Assembly: GCA_016285815.1 (NCBI GenBank)
Contig: JAEERN010000069.1
Location: 1-23,950, forward strand
Reading direction: 5' to 3'
Length of the DNA stretch: 23,950 bases
Source of the DNA: Clostridiales bacterium
GTDB taxonomy: Bacteria > Bacillota > Clostridia > Oscillospirales > QAMX01
Position numbers and translations under genes: made by a program. Under the pieces are notes generated by a model. That model saw only the letters and a list, made by a program, of their open reading frames with translations. It was not told the DNA's origin and did no database searches. This document shows, in pieces, positions 1 through 8,110 of this stretch. Positions within the stretch are counted from its first letter, which is position 1, and each line of letters starts with the position of its first letter.

Positions 1-284
1 ACGCAGAGCTCCGCCCCCTCCGCGGCGGCGGCCTCACACACGCCCTCTTCGCCCGCCAGCACGCGGACGTCTGTGTCCGCCAGACGGACCTTCAGGTCCG
101 CCGCGGCGGCCTCGTCGGCCATGGCCGCCAGACGCGGCCGGAACCGGCGCGCCTGTTCCTCGGCCAGCGCCGCGTTCTTTCCCGCGGCGATGGCCGCCAC
201 GGGGATCCCCTGACGCGCCGCCACGTCCAGCGTCTGCGTGCCGATGGAACCCGTGGATCCCAGCACCGTCACCGCCCGTTTCAC
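1..284 (-). CDS. dxr: 1-deoxy-D-xylulose 5-phosphate reductoisomerase, N-terminal part (runs off the window)
   Basis: This is the first 94 codons of the NADPH-dependent enzyme that converts DXP to 2-C-methyl-D-erythritol 4-phosphate, the committed step of the MEP isoprenoid pathway in the cytoplasm. The N-terminus carries the Rossmann dinucleotide-binding motif VLGSTGSIGTQTLDV at about residues 7-21, followed by a helix-rich segment typical of the family. The start is GTG, and its GTGA overlaps the TGA stop of cdsA, which suggests translational coupling. It is the last gene seen in the pyrH-frr-uppS-cdsA-dxr operon and continues past position 1, so the catalytic and C-terminal domains are not visible. 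The family assignment rests on the N-terminal motif and the characteristic position after cdsA. Confidence 0.93.
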   Translation of the reverse strand, partial: MKRAVTVLGSTGSIGTQTLDVAARQGIPVAAIAAGKNAALAEEQARRFRPRLAAMADEAAAADLKVRLADTDVRVLAGEEGVCEAAAAEGAELC

Positions 285-1093
285 AGGGTCACCAGCGTGA
301 ACACGCTCATGGCGAACCAGACCACCGGCGCGGTGGTCACCACGCTGTCGAACCGGTCCAGCACGCCGCCGTGGCCGGGGATCAGCCGGCCGTAGTCCTT
401 GATGCCCCGCTCGCGCTTGACGAAGGAGAACATCACGTCGCCCAGCTGGCCCGTGACGCTGCAGACCAGCCCCAGCGGCACCATCACCGCCCAGTTGGGG
501 GAAACGCCGAAGGCGAACCGCAGCACGACGGCGTACAGCGCCGCGCCGACGGCGGCGAAGACCAGACCGCCCACGGCCCCCTCCACGGTCTTGTTGGGGC
601 TGATGGCGGGGCAAAGCTTTTTCCGGCCGAACCATCGGCCGCAGAAGAGGCCGCCGATGTCGGACATCCACGCCGCGGCGAAGGGAAAGAACACCAGATA
701 GGCGCCGGTCTCGCTGCTCTGGATCCCCACCAGGGACGAGAACATCAGCGGGACGACCAGCGCCGAAAAATAGACCGGCGCGAGCTCGGCGAATCTGATC
801 TTCCCGCCGAACATGGCCGCTCCGAACAGCGTCATCGTCAGCGCCACGATCCCGGCCAGCAGCGCCTCGAACCCCAGCCCGGCCCAGCACCAGAAGGGCA
901 CGAGCCCCGCGAAGACGCAGGCGCAGACCAGCACGAACCGGGACCGCGTGATCCCCGTGTTCCGCAAAAACTCGATCTGCGCGAAGACGCAGATGAAGGA
1001 GAGCAGCGCCGCCAGCGCCCAGACGGGCGCGAACAGGATGATCCCCAGCACCAGCGGGATCCCCACCGCGCCGGAGAGTATTCGTTTGAGCAT
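281..1093 (-). CDS. cdsA: phosphatidate cytidylyltransferase (CDP-diglyceride synthase)
   Basis: A 270-residue integral membrane enzyme that makes CDP-diacylglycerol from phosphatidate and CTP, the branch point of phospholipid synthesis. It has several hydrophobic segments (for example residues 9-27 and 51-70) and the C-terminal CDS signature: SFVKRERGIKDYG followed by PGHGGVLDRFD at about residues 220-250. The ATG at 1093 was preferred over one three codons upstream because the GAGG and GAGAGG elements lie at usable distances from 1093, whereas AGAGAGG directly abuts the upstream ATG. Upstream in-frame sequence is only uppS shadow. It sits 65 nt after uppS and its stop overlaps the dxr start. 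Length is normal for the family (about 260-280 aa). Confidence 0.95.
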   Translation of the reverse strand: MLKRILSGAVGIPLVLGIILFAPVWALAALLSFICVFAQIEFLRNTGITRSRFVLVCACVFAGLVPFWCWAGLGFEALLAGIVALTMTLFGAAMFGGKIRFAELAPVYFSALVVPLMFSSLVGIQSSETGAYLVFFPFAAAWMSDIGGLFCGRWFGRKKLCPAISPNKTVEGAVGGLVFAAVGAALYAVVLRFAFGVSPNWAVMVPLGLVCSVTGQLGDVMFSFVKRERGIKDYGRLIPGHGGVLDRFDSVVTTAPVVWFAMSVFTLVTL

Positions 1094-1132
1094 GTTCCTC
1101 ATCCTCTCTTTTCGCCGCGCCCGCGCCGAATC

Positions 1133-1157
1133 GCCGCGGGGCATGTCCCCCGGCGGC
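1133..1157 (-). other. intercistronic hairpin between uppS and cdsA
   Basis: The uppS-cdsA gap contains an inverted repeat with arms of CGGGG/CCCCG plus GCCG/CGGC, one bulged base and a six-base loop. No T-run follows it on either strand, so it is not a canonical intrinsic terminator. It may protect or tune the mRNA; that role is inference. Confidence 0.35.
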
Positions 1158-1158
1158 C

Positions 1159-1905
1159 TTACGCCTTGACGCCGCCGAATCTCCGGTTTCGTCCGGCATA
1201 CCACCGCAGCGCCTCGTCCAGGCGGCGCGGCGTGAAGTCCGGAAAGAGCGTGTCCGTGAAATACAGCTCGGAATACGCGCTCTGCCAAAGCAAAAAGTTG
1301 GACAGCCGCGACTCGGCTCCGGTCCGGATCACCAGATCCGGATCGGGCAGCCCCCCCGTCCACAGGGCCCGGGAAAAGACGTCCTCGTCGATCTCGCCGG
1401 CGGACAGCTCGCCCGCGGCGACCTGTCCGGCCAGCTTCTGCGCCGCCCGGACGACGTCCAGCCGGCCGCCGTAGTTGACGCACACGTTCACTATTATACC
1501 CGTGCAGGTCTCGGATATGACCCGGTTCCGGGCGATGAGCTCCCGGATGTCCTCCGGCAGCCGGTCCAGATCGCCCAGGAACCGCAGCCGGAAATTCTCC
1601 TTCGCCAGCTGGGTACAGCAGTCCCGCAGGTACTTGCGCAGCAGATCCATGATGTCGTCCACCTCGTCCTGCGGGCGCTTCCAGTTCTCCGTGGAAAAGG
1701 CGAAGACCGTCAGCTGTTCGATGCCCAGACTGTCGCAGTAGCGCACCAGCGTGCGAAAGGCCTCAGCGCCCGCCGAATGACCCACGCCCCGCGGCAGACC
1801 GCGTTTTCTGGCCCACCGGCCGTTGCCGTCCATGATGACCGCGATATGCCGCGGCATCACTGCCGCGGCACGCTCGCCGGTTTCTTTTTTTCGAAAAAGT
1901 CCCAT
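1159..1905 (-). CDS. uppS: isoprenyl transferase (undecaprenyl diphosphate synthase)
   Basis: A 248-residue cis-prenyltransferase that condenses isopentenyl diphosphate onto farnesyl diphosphate to make the C55 lipid carrier used in cell-wall synthesis. Signature segments are all present: AVIMDGNGRWARKRG near residues 22-36 (Asp in DGNGRW is the catalytic metal ligand), TVFAFSTENWKRP around residue 65, and the C-terminal diphosphate-binding stretch IRTGAESRLSNFLLWQ. The start is the ATG at 1905, whose A is shared with the frr stop (TGATG), so translation is probably coupled to frr. A later ATG just before PRHIAVIMDG is possible but would drop a short basic leader. The protein is soluble and membrane-associated. 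Confidence is high. Confidence 0.96.
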   Translation of the reverse strand: MGLFRKKETGERAAAVMPRHIAVIMDGNGRWARKRGLPRGVGHSAGAEAFRTLVRYCDSLGIEQLTVFAFSTENWKRPQDEVDDIMDLLRKYLRDCCTQLAKENFRLRFLGDLDRLPEDIRELIARNRVISETCTGIIVNVCVNYGGRLDVVRAAQKLAGQVAAGELSAGEIDEDVFSRALWTGGLPDPDLVIRTGAESRLSNFLLWQSAYSELYFTDTLFPDFTPRRLDEALRWYAGRNRRFGGVKA

Positions 1906-2459
1906 CAGACTTCGAGGATCTCTTTTTCCTTGGCGGCGGCGACCTTGTCCGTCTCCTTGACGTATTTGTCGACCAGCTCCTGAACGTCCTTCTCGACGAT
2001 CTTCAGGTCGTCCTCCGTGATCTCGCTCTTCTTCTTCATGGCCTTGTACTTGTCCATGGCGTCCCGTCGGACGTTGCGGACGGCGATCTTGGCCTCTTCG
2101 GCGTACTTGCGGACGGTCTTGGCCAGATCCCGGCGGCGCTCTTCCGTCAGCGGGGGGAACGTCAGACGCAGGGACTTCCCGTCGTTGATGGGCGTGATGC
2201 CCACGTCGGACTGCAGGATGGCCTTTTCCGCCGCCTTGAGGACCGACGGGTCCCACGGCGAGACCAGCAGCACCCGCGGCTCGGGCACGGAGATGGAGGC
2301 GATCTGGTTCAGCGGGGTCGCCGTGCCGTAATACTCGACGTTGACCTTGTCCAGGACCGAGGCGTTGGCCCGGCCGGCCCGGATGGTCGACAGCTCGTAA
2401 GAGAGCGCGTCGATGGTCTTTTTCATTTTGCTTTCGATCTCCGGATAGGTGTCTTTCAT
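1905..2459 (-). CDS. frr: ribosome recycling factor
   Basis: A 184-residue factor that, with EF-G, splits post-termination ribosomes. The full-length family pattern is visible: an N-terminal helix, then STIRAGRANASVLDKV (residues about 24-38), the beta domain with YYGTATPLNQIASI, and the long C-terminal helical part with RNVRRDAMD. Length matches the usual 185 aa. The start at 2459 is supported by GGGAGG seven bases upstream. It lies 63 nt after pyrH, the near-universal pairing, and ends overlapping the uppS ATG by one base. Confidence 0.97.
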   Translation of the reverse strand: MKDTYPEIESKMKKTIDALSYELSTIRAGRANASVLDKVNVEYYGTATPLNQIASISVPEPRVLLVSPWDPSVLKAAEKAILQSDVGITPINDGKSLRLTFPPLTEERRRDLAKTVRKYAEEAKIAVRNVRRDAMDKYKAMKKKSEITEDDLKIVEKDVQELVDKYVKETDKVAAAKEKEILEV

Positions 2460-2522
2460 GTCGTTTCCTCCCTTGTGTCGATATGTCGGTGTTTCCGTTC
2501 CTCGTTTGCTCTTGCGCGGGGC

Positions 2523-3251
2523 TCAGTCCGCCGTGACCACGGTGCCGACGGTCTCGCCCCGGACGGCGCGCACGATGTTCTGCGGGTCCTCCAGCGCGAA
2601 CAGCAGCAGCGGAACGCCGCTGTCCATGGCCAGAGACGTGGCCGTCAGATCCAGCGCCCTCAGTCCCCGGTCCAGGATCTCCCGGTGGGTGATGCGGTCG
2701 AACCGCCGGGCGTTGGGGTCCAGCCGCGGATCCGCGTCGTAGACGCCGTCCACGTTCTTGGCCAGCAGCACAACGTCCGCCCCGATCTCCACCCCGCGCA
2801 GCACCGCGCCGGTGTCCGTGGAGAAATAGGGGCTGCCCGTGCCGCAGCCGAAGATCACGATCTTTCCCGCCTCCAGCGCGGCCACCGCGCCCCGGCGGGT
2901 GAAGGGGTCGGCGATGCGGGGCATGTCGACGGCGGTCTGCACCTCGGCAGGAACGCCCATCTGCTCCAGCTGGTCCGCCAGCGCCAGCGCGTTCATCACC
3001 GTGGCCAGCATGCCCATGTGGTCGGCCCGGGACCGTTCCATCCCGACGGCCTTGGCGCCGCGCCAGAAGTTTCCGCCGCCCACGACGACGGCCACCTGGG
3101 CCCCCAGCTCCCGGCAATCCGCCAGCGCGCGGCAGACGGCCCGGACCACGTCCCAGTCGTACCCGAATCCGTTTCCGGAAAGCGCCTCTCCGCTGATCTT
3201 GACCAGGACCCTTCCGTACTTCGGACCGGACGCCGTCTGTTCCATGCCCAT
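2523..3251 (-). CDS. pyrH: UMP kinase
   Basis: A 242-residue amino-acid-kinase-fold enzyme that phosphorylates UMP to UDP; the bacterial form is hexameric and allosterically regulated by GTP and UTP. Visible motifs are VLVKISGEALSG (about residues 15-26, phosphate-binding), VVVGGGNFWRG, the UMP-binding region ADHMGMLATVMNALAL, and DVVLLAKNVDGVYDADP. The ATG at 3251 has AAGGGG four bases upstream; an ATG two codons later is an equally plausible start. This is the first gene of its operon, preceded by a strong promoter at 3311-3339. In many bacteria rpsB-tsf lie directly upstream, but here an unrelated mannosidase does. The substrate links it to the pyr operon at 6744-9745. Confidence 0.96.
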   Translation of the reverse strand: MGMEQTASGPKYGRVLVKISGEALSGNGFGYDWDVVRAVCRALADCRELGAQVAVVVGGGNFWRGAKAVGMERSRADHMGMLATVMNALALADQLEQMGVPAEVQTAVDMPRIADPFTRRGAVAALEAGKIVIFGCGTGSPYFSTDTGAVLRGVEIGADVVLLAKNVDGVYDADPRLDPNARRFDRITHREILDRGLRALDLTATSLAMDSGVPLLLFALEDPQNIVRAVRGETVGTVVTAD

Positions 3252-3310
3252 CGTCCCCTTTCCGTCCGTCCGCGCGCGGTCCCTCCGCGCCGGACGGCTC
3301 TGTTCGTTTT

Positions 3311-3339
3311 ATTATACCACAACCCGCGGCCGATTGCAA
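3311..3339 (-). promoter_or_regulatory. sigma-A promoter for pyrH-frr-uppS-cdsA-dxr
   Basis: Read on the minus strand, a -35 TTGCAA (3334-3339), a 17-bp spacer and a perfect -10 TATAAT (3311-3316) with an extended TGG element lie 60 bp upstream of the pyrH start. No terminator follows the mannosidase stop at 3358, so read-through from upstream is possible as well. Confidence 0.85.
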
Positions 3340-3357
3340 CGGACCGCGCGGGCGGCT

Positions 3358-6153
3358 TCAGGCCTTGGTGAACCGCACCGCCGCCGTCCCCTGGGGCGGC
3401 AGCTCCAGCGAAACGGTCCCGCCGGTCCGGGCCAGGGCTTCCCCGTCCCGCTCACAGGCGTCCGTGCGGAAGGCCCCCGCCGGCTCGCGGCAGAGCGAGA
3501 TCTTCGCCCCGGCCGCCTCGGACAGCGGGTTGAACACGCGCACGACGATCCCATTGCCGTCGGCGGCGGGCTTCACCGCGCTGAGGGCCGCGCCCTCGAC
3601 GCGGACGAAGGACCCCTTTGCCGGCAGCGTCCCCTTGTGGGGCCGGACGCTCTGCACCGCCGTCCGCCGCAGGAAGGCCTCGTTGGCCGCGAGCATCGCG
3701 TCGCCGCGCCGGCGGCAGACGCACAGCGCCAGGCGCACGTCGGAAAGCCCCTGCTCCGGACAGGGGTCCGGCTCGGTGGACGAGCGGATCAGCGAGACCG
3801 ACGCGCCGGTCCCGTCGAACCGGAAGCCGTATTTGCCCTCGGCGGCCAGCGCCGCGATCTCCGCCGACGGGTCGGCGGCGTTCTCCGGCGCCAGGATCCC
3901 CAGACACGGCACGTCGTGGTCTGCCGCGGCGCGGCGCACCACGCCCATGGGCACCGCGCAGAGCGCGCTCCGGCTCTCGTAGCCCAGCGGCGCGGTGAAC
4001 ACCAGAGACGGGACCTGCCGCCCGTCGCCCCGCTCATGCCAGTCCACGGTCACGGCGGCGCGCAGCATCTCTTCGCCCGCGTCCAGCCAGACGCGCGCGC
4101 GCAGTGTCGAGGAAGAAAACGCGATCTCGTACTCCGCCTCTTCCCGCAGAGCCCCGCGGGAGACCCGCGTCACCCGGACCGGGCCGGCCTCGTTCAGGTC
4201 CGTGACCCGGCTGCGGCAGCCGACGCGCCACGCCGTCATGCCGCGGACGGTGTCCTCGGTCACCAGCTCGAACCGGCAGCCGGACGCTCCGATCAGCTCG
4301 GCGCCGGAACCGGTGCGGAGCGAGACCAGCTTCATGGTGCGGCGGTCGAAGACCGCCGTCAGTTTCCCGTTGGACAGGACCACCGGCCCGTCGCCGTATT
4401 CGTCCACGCGGTCGCCGCGGTCGAACCAGCCGCACTCGTCAAAGGGCACGATCCTCTGCGGCCCCTCGGTGATCCAGCACGCCGCCCACCCCATGGGCGG
4501 GATCGCCGTGTCGGCCAGCAGACGGGTATAGCGGTGTCCCCAGAAGCCTTTGCCCTGCTCCAGGATCTGCATCCGCCGCTCGCGCCCTTCGGCGTCCAGC
4601 AGGCGCATGGGGCCGGCGTCCTCCGGCCAGTCCCAGACGGTCAGCTCCGCCGGGCCGGCCGAAGCGGCCGCGGACGGGTTGAACAGCACGAAGGCCCGGT
4701 TCCGGCCCCGGCCCCGCTCGGTCCGGGGCAGCGCGAAGCCGGAGGGCTGGTCCAGCGCAAAGCCGACGCCCGCGCCCTCGGACACGGTCCCGCCGCTCAG
4801 GTCCTCCGGCAGCAGCGACACGTCCACCTCGCCGGCCACGTCCGCCATGGCCCGGGCGGAGATGATGTTGGCCGCGGCCAGCGCCTGCTGGAAGCCGCCC
4901 ATGGCGTACTCCCGCGTGTCGATCTTGCCGCTTCCGGGCAGAATGTCGTGGAACTGGTTGAACAGCACCTTTTCCCAGGCGGCGTCCAGCGTCTCGCCCA
5001 GCTTTTCCCCGCAGAACGCGTCCGCCATGGCGGCCAGCGCGCCGGCCTCGGTGAGCCGCCGCTCGCCCAGCGCGTTGGCCATCTTGATGCGGGACTGGGA
5101 CGTGTAACAGCCGGTGAAGATGAAGTTCTTCTCCCCGCCGCAGAGGGGAAGCCCCTCCCGCACGGGTTCGACCCGGCGGAAGAACTCGCCGATGGTGCCG
5201 AACTTCACCGTCGCCATGACGGGCCATGCCGCCATGTCCGCCAGCCGCTCCACGTCCCGCCGGGTGGGCCCGCCGCCGTGGTCGCCCACGCCGTAGAGCC
5301 GGATCATGCAGTCCGTGCCGTAGCGGCGGCAGAACTCCGGCGCCATCAGCGCGAAGTCCGCCCCCACCTCGGCGTTGTACCAGGGCCCGTCGCGATAGCA
5401 GAGCAGCTCGGCGCCGGAGGGCGAGCGCCAGCGGTACAGGCACTCGTCCGCGAAGCCGCGGCAGTGGTAATAGTACTTCACGCCGCCGGCGGCGCAGATC
5501 TCGGGCACGTTGGCCGAATGGCCGAAGGTGTCCGGCTCAAAGTCCAGATCCAGCCCGTCGGGGTCGATCCCCAACAGCTCGGACAGATAGCTCTTCGTCT
5601 TTCGGATGTGGGTGACCAGCGCCTCGCCGGAGGACATGTTCTTGTCCGCCTCGACCCACGTCGACGCGGTGACCTCCCACCGCCCCTCGCGGATGCGCTC
5701 CCGGATCTCCTCCAGCATCCACGGGGCGTACTGCTCCACGATGCGATAGACCGAGGCCTGGGACTGGCTGAAGGTAAAGTCCGGATACTCGTCCATCAGG
5801 TCCAGCACCGTGCGGAAGGTGTCCACCGTCAGCGCGGCGGTCTCCTGGAACCCCCACATCCAGTTCATGTCGATGTGGGCGTGGCCCGCGCAGATCACGG
5901 TGAGCCGCCGGCACTCGGCGGAATACTGGGACATCAGCTTTTCCGCGAAGCGCGCCGCCGCGTCGGTGATGACGCCGTCGCTGTCCAGCGAGCCCAGCAG
6001 CGAATCCGCCGCCAGCCCGACGTCCCGGTCGAACTTCCCGTCCTCGGCGGCGCTCAGCCGCGCGAGGTACTCCAGCTCCGCCGCGATCCGGCCCGCCCAA
6101 TAGGACTTGTTCCTCTCGCCGTTGATCCGGACGATCTTTTCCTGAAGCGTCAT
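3358..6153 (-). CDS. alpha-mannosidase, glycoside hydrolase family 38
   Basis: A 931-residue retaining alpha-mannosidase, predicted cytoplasmic because no signal peptide or membrane segment is visible. The GH38 catalytic core is intact: HAHIDMNWMW at residues 91-100 (H93 and D95 as predicted metal ligands), EPDTFGHSA with D208 as predicted nucleophile and metal ligand, GDHGGGPT at about 290-297, and NQFHDILPGS with H402 as the fourth ligand. The remaining 500 residues are the central helical and C-terminal beta-sandwich domains. Length fits bacterial GH38 enzymes (850-1050 aa). The ATG at 6153 has AGGAGG ten bases upstream and overlaps the ruvX stop by 4 nt (ATGA), so it is probably translationally coupled to ruvX. 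Natural substrate is unknown; mannosyl oligosaccharides or free N-glycan fragments are the likely class. No transporter is adjacent. Confidence 0.93.
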   Translation of the reverse strand: MTLQEKIVRINGERNKSYWAGRIAAELEYLARLSAAEDGKFDRDVGLAADSLLGSLDSDGVITDAAARFAEKLMSQYSAECRRLTVICAGHAHIDMNWMWGFQETAALTVDTFRTVLDLMDEYPDFTFSQSQASVYRIVEQYAPWMLEEIRERIREGRWEVTASTWVEADKNMSSGEALVTHIRKTKSYLSELLGIDPDGLDLDFEPDTFGHSANVPEICAAGGVKYYYHCRGFADECLYRWRSPSGAELLCYRDGPWYNAEVGADFALMAPEFCRRYGTDCMIRLYGVGDHGGGPTRRDVERLADMAAWPVMATVKFGTIGEFFRRVEPVREGLPLCGGEKNFIFTGCYTSQSRIKMANALGERRLTEAGALAAMADAFCGEKLGETLDAAWEKVLFNQFHDILPGSGKIDTREYAMGGFQQALAAANIISARAMADVAGEVDVSLLPEDLSGGTVSEGAGVGFALDQPSGFALPRTERGRGRNRAFVLFNPSAAASAGPAELTVWDWPEDAGPMRLLDAEGRERRMQILEQGKGFWGHRYTRLLADTAIPPMGWAACWITEGPQRIVPFDECGWFDRGDRVDEYGDGPVVLSNGKLTAVFDRRTMKLVSLRTGSGAELIGASGCRFELVTEDTVRGMTAWRVGCRSRVTDLNEAGPVRVTRVSRGALREEAEYEIAFSSSTLRARVWLDAGEEMLRAAVTVDWHERGDGRQVPSLVFTAPLGYESRSALCAVPMGVVRRAAADHDVPCLGILAPENAADPSAEIAALAAEGKYGFRFDGTGASVSLIRSSTEPDPCPEQGLSDVRLALCVCRRRGDAMLAANEAFLRRTAVQSVRPHKGTLPAKGSFVRVEGAALSAVKPAADGNGIVVRVFNPLSEAAGAKISLCREPAGAFRTDACERDGEALARTGGTVSLELPPQGTAAVRFTKA

Positions 6154-6578
6154 CCCTTTTGTTCCTCCTGTCTTCGGATCCCCATATAGGTCTCCAGTAT
6201 CAACGAGGCCGCCACCGCGTCCACCGTGTCCTTCCTCTTTTTACCGAAAACGCCGTTGTCGCTCAGGATGCGGTGGGCGTCCACCGTGGTGCGCCGCTCG
6301 TCCACCAGATCCACCCGCACCCCCGTAAGTCCGCGCAGCTCGCCGGCCAGGCCCTCGGCCCGCTCGGCCCGGGGGCCCCGGGTGCCGTCCATGTTGACGG
6401 GACAGCCCACGGCCACCGCCGCGGCGCCCTTTTCCCGCACCAGCGCGGCCAGCTTTTCCAAAAGCCGCGCCGTGTTTTTTTCGCGGATCACCGTCGTCTC
6501 CCCCACCAGCGTCATGCTGAGATCGGAGAACGCGACGCCCGTCCGGCTGTCGCCCAGATCCACGGCACAGACCTTCAC
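6150..6578 (-). CDS. ruvX: RuvX/YqgF-family Holliday-junction-resolvase-like nuclease
   Basis: A 142-residue RNase H-fold protein of the YqgF/RuvX family, implicated in 16S rRNA 5' processing in E. coli and proposed as a resolvase. Acidic catalytic positions are visible: VCAVDLGDSRTGVA with D7 at the N-terminus, VGCPVNMDGT around residues 57-66, LVDERRTT with D93/E94, and KKRKDTVDAVAASL with the final Asp near 120. The start is assigned to GTG 6578 by homology to the conserved N-terminus and AAAGGGGG upstream; longer in-frame starts reach into the promoter and are rejected. The stop overlaps the start of the mannosidase gene. Size is standard for the family (about 140 aa). Confidence 0.93.
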   Translation of the reverse strand: MKVCAVDLGDSRTGVAFSDLSMTLVGETTVIREKNTARLLEKLAALVREKGAAAVAVGCPVNMDGTRGPRAERAEGLAGELRGLTGVRVDLVDERRTTVDAHRILSDNGVFGKKRKDTVDAVAASLILETYMGIRRQEEQKG

Positions 6579-6612
6579 CGCGCTTTTCGCCCCCTTTCGT
6601 TTTTCTGCGTCT

Positions 6613-6641
6613 ATTATAGCGCATCCCCCCGTCTCTGGCAA
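6613..6641 (-). promoter_or_regulatory. sigma-A promoter for ruvX and alpha-mannosidase
   Basis: On the minus strand a -35 TTGCCA (6636-6641), a 17-bp spacer and a perfect -10 TATAAT (6613-6618) lie about 35 bp upstream of the ruvX GTG. Five of six -35 bases match consensus. Confidence 0.88.
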
Positions 6642-6670
6642 GAACATTTTGTAAATCCTGCCGCGGACGG

Positions 6671-6720
6671 AAAAAACGCCGCGGGGCTGGTCCGGGATCC
6701 CGTCTCCCGGCCGCCGTGCG
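6671..6720 (-). terminator. probable intrinsic terminator of the pyr operon
   Basis: Downstream of pyrI on the minus strand, an imperfect stem with outer arms CGCCGC/GCGGCG and an inner hairpin CCGGGA/TCCCGG is followed by six T residues (6671-6676). The stem is interrupted by internal loops, so strength is uncertain. The ruvX promoter begins 30 bp beyond it. Confidence 0.55.
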
Positions 6721-6743
6721 GCGCGCCGTTTTCTCTTTTCCCG

Positions 6744-7172
6744 CTACTCCGCGCCGCGCTCGGCGCGGGTGTCGCAGTAGATGCAGCGGTAGACGCCCTC
6801 TTCGCTGTCCGACAGGCGGAAGACGTGCTCCAGCTCCTGCTCCACCGAGGTGATGCACCGCGGGTTGCGGCAGCGGATCACGCCGCACACCCGCCGGGGC
6901 AGCGCCAGCCGCGTGCGCTTGGCCAGCTTGCCGTCCCGGATCACGTTCACCGTGATGCCCGGATCCAGATAGCCGATGACGTCCAGATCCAGATCCACCA
7001 CCTCGTTGACCTTGATGATGTCCTTTTTCCCCATCTTGACGCTGTCTGCGTTTTTGATCAGCGCCACCATGCAGTCCAGCCGGTCCAGCTCGAGGATGTC
7101 GTAGATCTCCCGTCCCCGCCCCGCAGTGATGTGGTCCAGCACGATGCCGTTTTCGATCTGTCCGATGACCAT
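6744..7172 (-). CDS. pyrI: aspartate carbamoyltransferase regulatory chain
   Basis: A 142-residue regulatory subunit that binds nucleotide effectors and, through a zinc domain, the PyrB trimers, giving allosteric control of carbamoyl-aspartate synthesis. The N-terminal allosteric domain includes GIVLDHITAGRG (residues 9-20) and NADSVKMGKKDIIKVN. The C-terminal zinc site is complete: C101 and C106 in CRNPRC, and C130 and C133 in CIYC. The ATG at 7172 has GGAGAGG six bases upstream. It follows pyrB by 23 nt and is the last gene of the pyr operon. E. coli PyrI is 153 aa, so this is slightly short but complete. Presence of PyrI implies an allosteric holoenzyme, in contrast to Bacillus, which has PyrB alone. 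Confidence 0.95.
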   Translation of the reverse strand: MVIGQIENGIVLDHITAGRGREIYDILELDRLDCMVALIKNADSVKMGKKDIIKVNEVVDLDLDVIGYLDPGITVNVIRDGKLAKRTRLALPRRVCGVIRCRNPRCITSVEQELEHVFRLSDSEEGVYRCIYCDTRAERGAE

Positions 7173-7195
7173 GTCCGTCCTCTCCTTCCGTCCGT

Positions 7196-8110
7196 TCAGT
7201 CCCCAAGGCCCAGAAGCGTCAGGATCAGGGCCATGCGCACGAATTTCCCGTTCCTCACCTGCCGGAAATAGGCGGCGCGGGGATCGTCGTCCACCGCCAC
7301 CGAGATCTCGTTCACCCGGGGCAGCGGATGCAGGACGCGCATGTCCGCCCGGGCCGCGCCCAGCTTCTCCGGCGTCAGGATATAGCTGTCGCGCAGGCGG
7401 AGATAGTCCGCCTCGTTGAAGAACCGCTCGCGCTGGACCCGGGTCATGTACAGCACGTCCAGCTCCGGCATGGCCTCTTCCAGGCTTTCCGTCTCGCGCC
7501 AGTCCGCGCCGCTGGCCTCCAGCGCCTTTTTGTTGTACTCCGGCAGGCGCAGCTCCTCCGGCGAGATCAGCACGAAGCGCACGCCGGGATAGCGGCTCAG
7601 CGCGGCCAGAAGCGAGTGGACCGTGCGCCCGAACTTCAGATCGCCGCACAGGCCCACGGTCAGGCCGGAAAAGCCTCCCAGCTCCCGCCGGATGGTCATC
7701 AGGTCCGTCAGCGTCTGCGTGGGGTGGTTGTGGCCGCCGTCGCCCGCGTTGATGACGGGCACCGGCGAGCGGAGCGACGCCACCAGCGGCGCGCCCTCCT
7801 TGGGATGCCGCATGGCGATGATGTCGGCGTAACAGCCCACGGTCCGCACCGTGTCGGAGACGCTCTCGCCCTTGGCCGCGGACGAGCTCTGCGCCTCGGA
7901 AAAGCCCAACACGTTCCCGCCCAGCTCGTACATGGCCGCCTCGAAGCTCAGCCGCGTCCGGGTGGACGGCTCGAAGAACAGCGTGGCCAGCTTTTTCCGC
8001 CGACACCGCTCGGCATAGTCCGCCGGGGCGTCCTGGATCCGTCCGGCCAGCTCCAACAGCCGCTCGACCTCTTCCACGGAGAGGTCCAGGATGTCGATCA
8101 GGTGTTTCAT
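7196..8110 (-). CDS. pyrB: aspartate carbamoyltransferase catalytic chain
   Basis: A 304-residue enzyme that joins carbamoyl phosphate and aspartate to form N-carbamoyl-aspartate, an early step of pyrimidine synthesis. Active-site signatures are intact: FEPSTRTRLSFE around residues 46-57 (the STRTR carbamoyl-phosphate loop), SSSAAKGES with the catalytic-loop lysine at K80, NAGDGGHNHPTQTLTD, and VLHPLPRVNEI near residue 268. Length is typical. The start at 8110 overlaps the pyrF stop by 4 nt (ATGA), implying translational coupling. Together with pyrI downstream it should form the regulated c6r6-type holoenzyme. Carbamoyl phosphate synthase and dihydroorotase genes are not in this window. Confidence 0.97.
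   Translation of the reverse strand: MKHLIDILDLSVEEVERLLELAGRIQDAPADYAERCRRKKLATLFFEPSTRTRLSFEAAMYELGGNVLGFSEAQSSSAAKGESVSDTVRTVGCYADIIAMRHPKEGAPLVASLRSPVPVINAGDGGHNHPTQTLTDLMTIRRELGGFSGLTVGLCGDLKFGRTVHSLLAALSRYPGVRFVLISPEELRLPEYNKKALEASGADWRETESLEEAMPELDVLYMTRVQRERFFNEADYLRLRDSYILTPEKLGAARADMRVLHPLPRVNEISVAVDDDPRAAYFRQVRNGKFVRMALILTLLGLGD

Noticed and set aside
1159..3339. Extended open frame running from uppS upstream through frr and pyrH
   Set aside because: Only the uppS part (from 1905) is coding; the upstream part is an alternative frame of frr and pyrH rich in Arg and Gly.
2839..6189. Long plus-strand open frame opposite pyrH and the mannosidase (over 1100 codons)
   Set aside because: Antisense shadow of GC-rich genes; low-complexity Arg/His/Pro-rich translation crossing the pyrH promoter and intergenic gap.
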